Source: an uncultured Sutterella sp. (GTDB taxonomy: Bacteria > Pseudomonadota > Gammaproteobacteria > Burkholderiales > Burkholderiaceae_F). From it: 7,204 nt of DNA. The first letter of the stretch is position 1. Every line of letters begins with the position of its first letter. A program made the position numbers and the translations under genes. The stretch is taken from NCBI GenBank assembly GCA_905192805.1, contig CAJJMF010000133.1:1-7204 (forward strand), in the 5' to 3' direction. Of the stretch, positions 6,410 through 7,204 are shown piece by piece. The notes beneath the pieces were generated by a model. The model had not been told where the DNA came from, did not search any database, and was given only the letters and a program-made list of their open reading frames with translations.

Positions 6410-7204
6410 TTATTTGTTCGGCTGACGACGGCGTAATGGCGTATCAGGCATCTTGAGTGAGCCATAAACGGGAAGATCCTTGTCTTTTAGACCACTTTCG
6501 CGACTAAACAGGGACGGTTCAAGTCCGAGGGATTTTAATTTGCGATACACGTGTGTACGCTCTAACTGGGTATGGTTAGAGACGTCGACCACCTGGCCGT
6601 GATACATCGCCAAGACTCGCGAGAAATAGGCCCGCTCAATATCCTTGATGAGCTCTCGGTAGGGCTGATTGTAGTTAAGCACAATGCCAAGCTCAGGGAT
6701 TTCAATCAGAGGAAAATGTCGTTGCACCGAAGCAGAGGGTTCTCCTGTAGACACGACAAAAACATCTTTGAGTTTTTTCACACTCGAACTGGGACCTTGA
6801 GCAGGTTGTTCATGAATACGAGGTTCAACGGGCGTAGCAGGTACACTGGGTTCAGTATGTGGAGCGTGTTGCACGTTCCCCACTAAGCGAGGATAGCGTA
6901 CGACGTCTGACAAGTCAGCATGGCTAACGGACTTCCAATCCTCGAGGACGCGTTCAAGCGTCTGCATGAGTTGCTTCATCCCGATGGGTTTCTCTAAGAA
7001 TCCCATCGCTCCATAACGCATGGCCTCCATGGCTGTTTCAATCGTTCCATGTCCAGACATCATGATGACGGGACAGTTTAGGACCCTTGTGGAGACTAAC
7101 TCTTTGAGCAGGGTGATCCCATCCGTATCAGGCATCCAGATATCAAGGAGAATTAAATCGATATGGACAGCCTTTAACTGTTCACGTGCGGACTGAGCAT
7201 CACA
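6410..7204 (-). CDS. NtrX-like response regulator: receiver plus Fis-type HTH, no AAA+ domain (N-terminus beyond window edge)
   Basis: A two-component DNA-binding regulator with 264 residues visible. The frame is open to 7204, so the ATG at 7135 is an internal Met of the LLDIWMPDTDG motif, not the start. The receiver (to about residue 92) has the phospho-acceptor Asp at 21, the switch Ser at 50 (MMSGHG) and the conserved Lys at 72 (FLEKP), all correctly spaced. A Pro-rich linker of about 80 residues follows. Then comes a Fis-type helix-turn-helix at about 180-228, with ERAYFSRVL and the recognition segment LERTHVYRKLKSLGL, which resembles the NtrX C-terminus. No Walker A, GAFTGA or other sigma-54 AAA+ motif is present, so it should not open sigma-54 promoters by itself. 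It precedes trkA by 20 bases, in the same direction. An NtrY-like kinase would be expected upstream. Target genes are unknown; control of the trk genes is only suggested by position. A highly charged C-terminal tail of about 30 residues follows the HTH. Confidence 0.85.
   Translation of the reverse strand, partial: CDAQSAREQLKAVHIDLILLDIWMPDTDGITLLKELVSTRVLNCPVIMMSGHGTIETAMEAMRYGAMGFLEKPIGMKQLMQTLERVLEDWKSVSHADLSDVVRYPRLVGNVQHAPHTEPSVPATPVEPRIHEQPAQGPSSSVKKLKDVFVVSTGEPSASVQRHFPLIEIPELGIVLNYNQPYRELIKDIERAYFSRVLAMYHGQVVDVSNHTQLERTHVYRKLKSLGLEPSLFSRESGLKDKDLPVYGSLKMPDTPLRRRQPNK

Noticed and set aside
7133..7135. ATG at 7133-7135 as the start of the response regulator
   Set aside because: The frame continues to the window edge and the codons before it encode the conserved LLDIW containing the phospho-acceptor Asp.
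1..7204. A new defence, mobile or biosynthetic system
   Set aside because: Every sizeable gene is assigned to a known family, operon spacing is ordinary, and no direct repeats, target-site duplications, integrase, transposase or toxin-antitoxin signatures were seen on either strand.

Overview
This window looks like ordinary chromosomal DNA from a betaproteobacterium, most likely of the order Burkholderiales. Three things point there. One small gene encodes a DUF1840 protein, a family I know mainly from Betaproteobacteria. The minus strand carries the order NtrX-like response regulator, trkA, trkH, an arrangement I recall from Burkholderiales. All recognisable proteins also look proteobacterial. 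Base composition is roughly balanced by eye (not counted), lower than in most Burkholderia or Bordetella, so a moderate-GC lineage such as the Sutterellaceae is possible. That last step is a guess.

Layout, left to right. Positions 1-2012 are a plus-strand pair: an RsuA-type 16S rRNA pseudouridine synthase cut by the left window edge, then 14 bases later an AmpG-like muropeptide permease of the major facilitator superfamily. A hairpin at 2029-2065 separates ampG from the convergent gene for a UPF0149/YecA-like protein (2080-2928, minus), which has an unusual basic, disordered-looking C-terminal tail. A divergent promoter region (2929-3057) follows, then the DUF1840 gene (3058-3441, plus). A second hairpin at 3451-3479 lies between DUF1840 and the convergent trkH.

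Positions 3502-7204 are one compact minus-strand operon: an NtrX-like response regulator cut by the right edge, then trkA, then trkH, with gaps of 20 and 17 bases. TrkA (cytosolic, nucleotide-binding) and TrkH (membrane pore) together form a Trk potassium uptake system. The regulator is a receiver joined by a Pro-rich linker to a Fis-type helix-turn-helix, with no AAA+ ATPase domain. Its partner kinase (NtrY-like) would be expected just beyond the right edge.

I see no mobile element, CRISPR array, tRNA, rRNA or phage gene, and no intergenic gap longer than about 130 bases. I found no clearly new system. The most notable points are departures from family norms: a degenerate second glycine motif in TrkA, a changed second pore-loop motif in TrkH, the AAA+-less regulator, and the basic tail on the UPF0149 protein.
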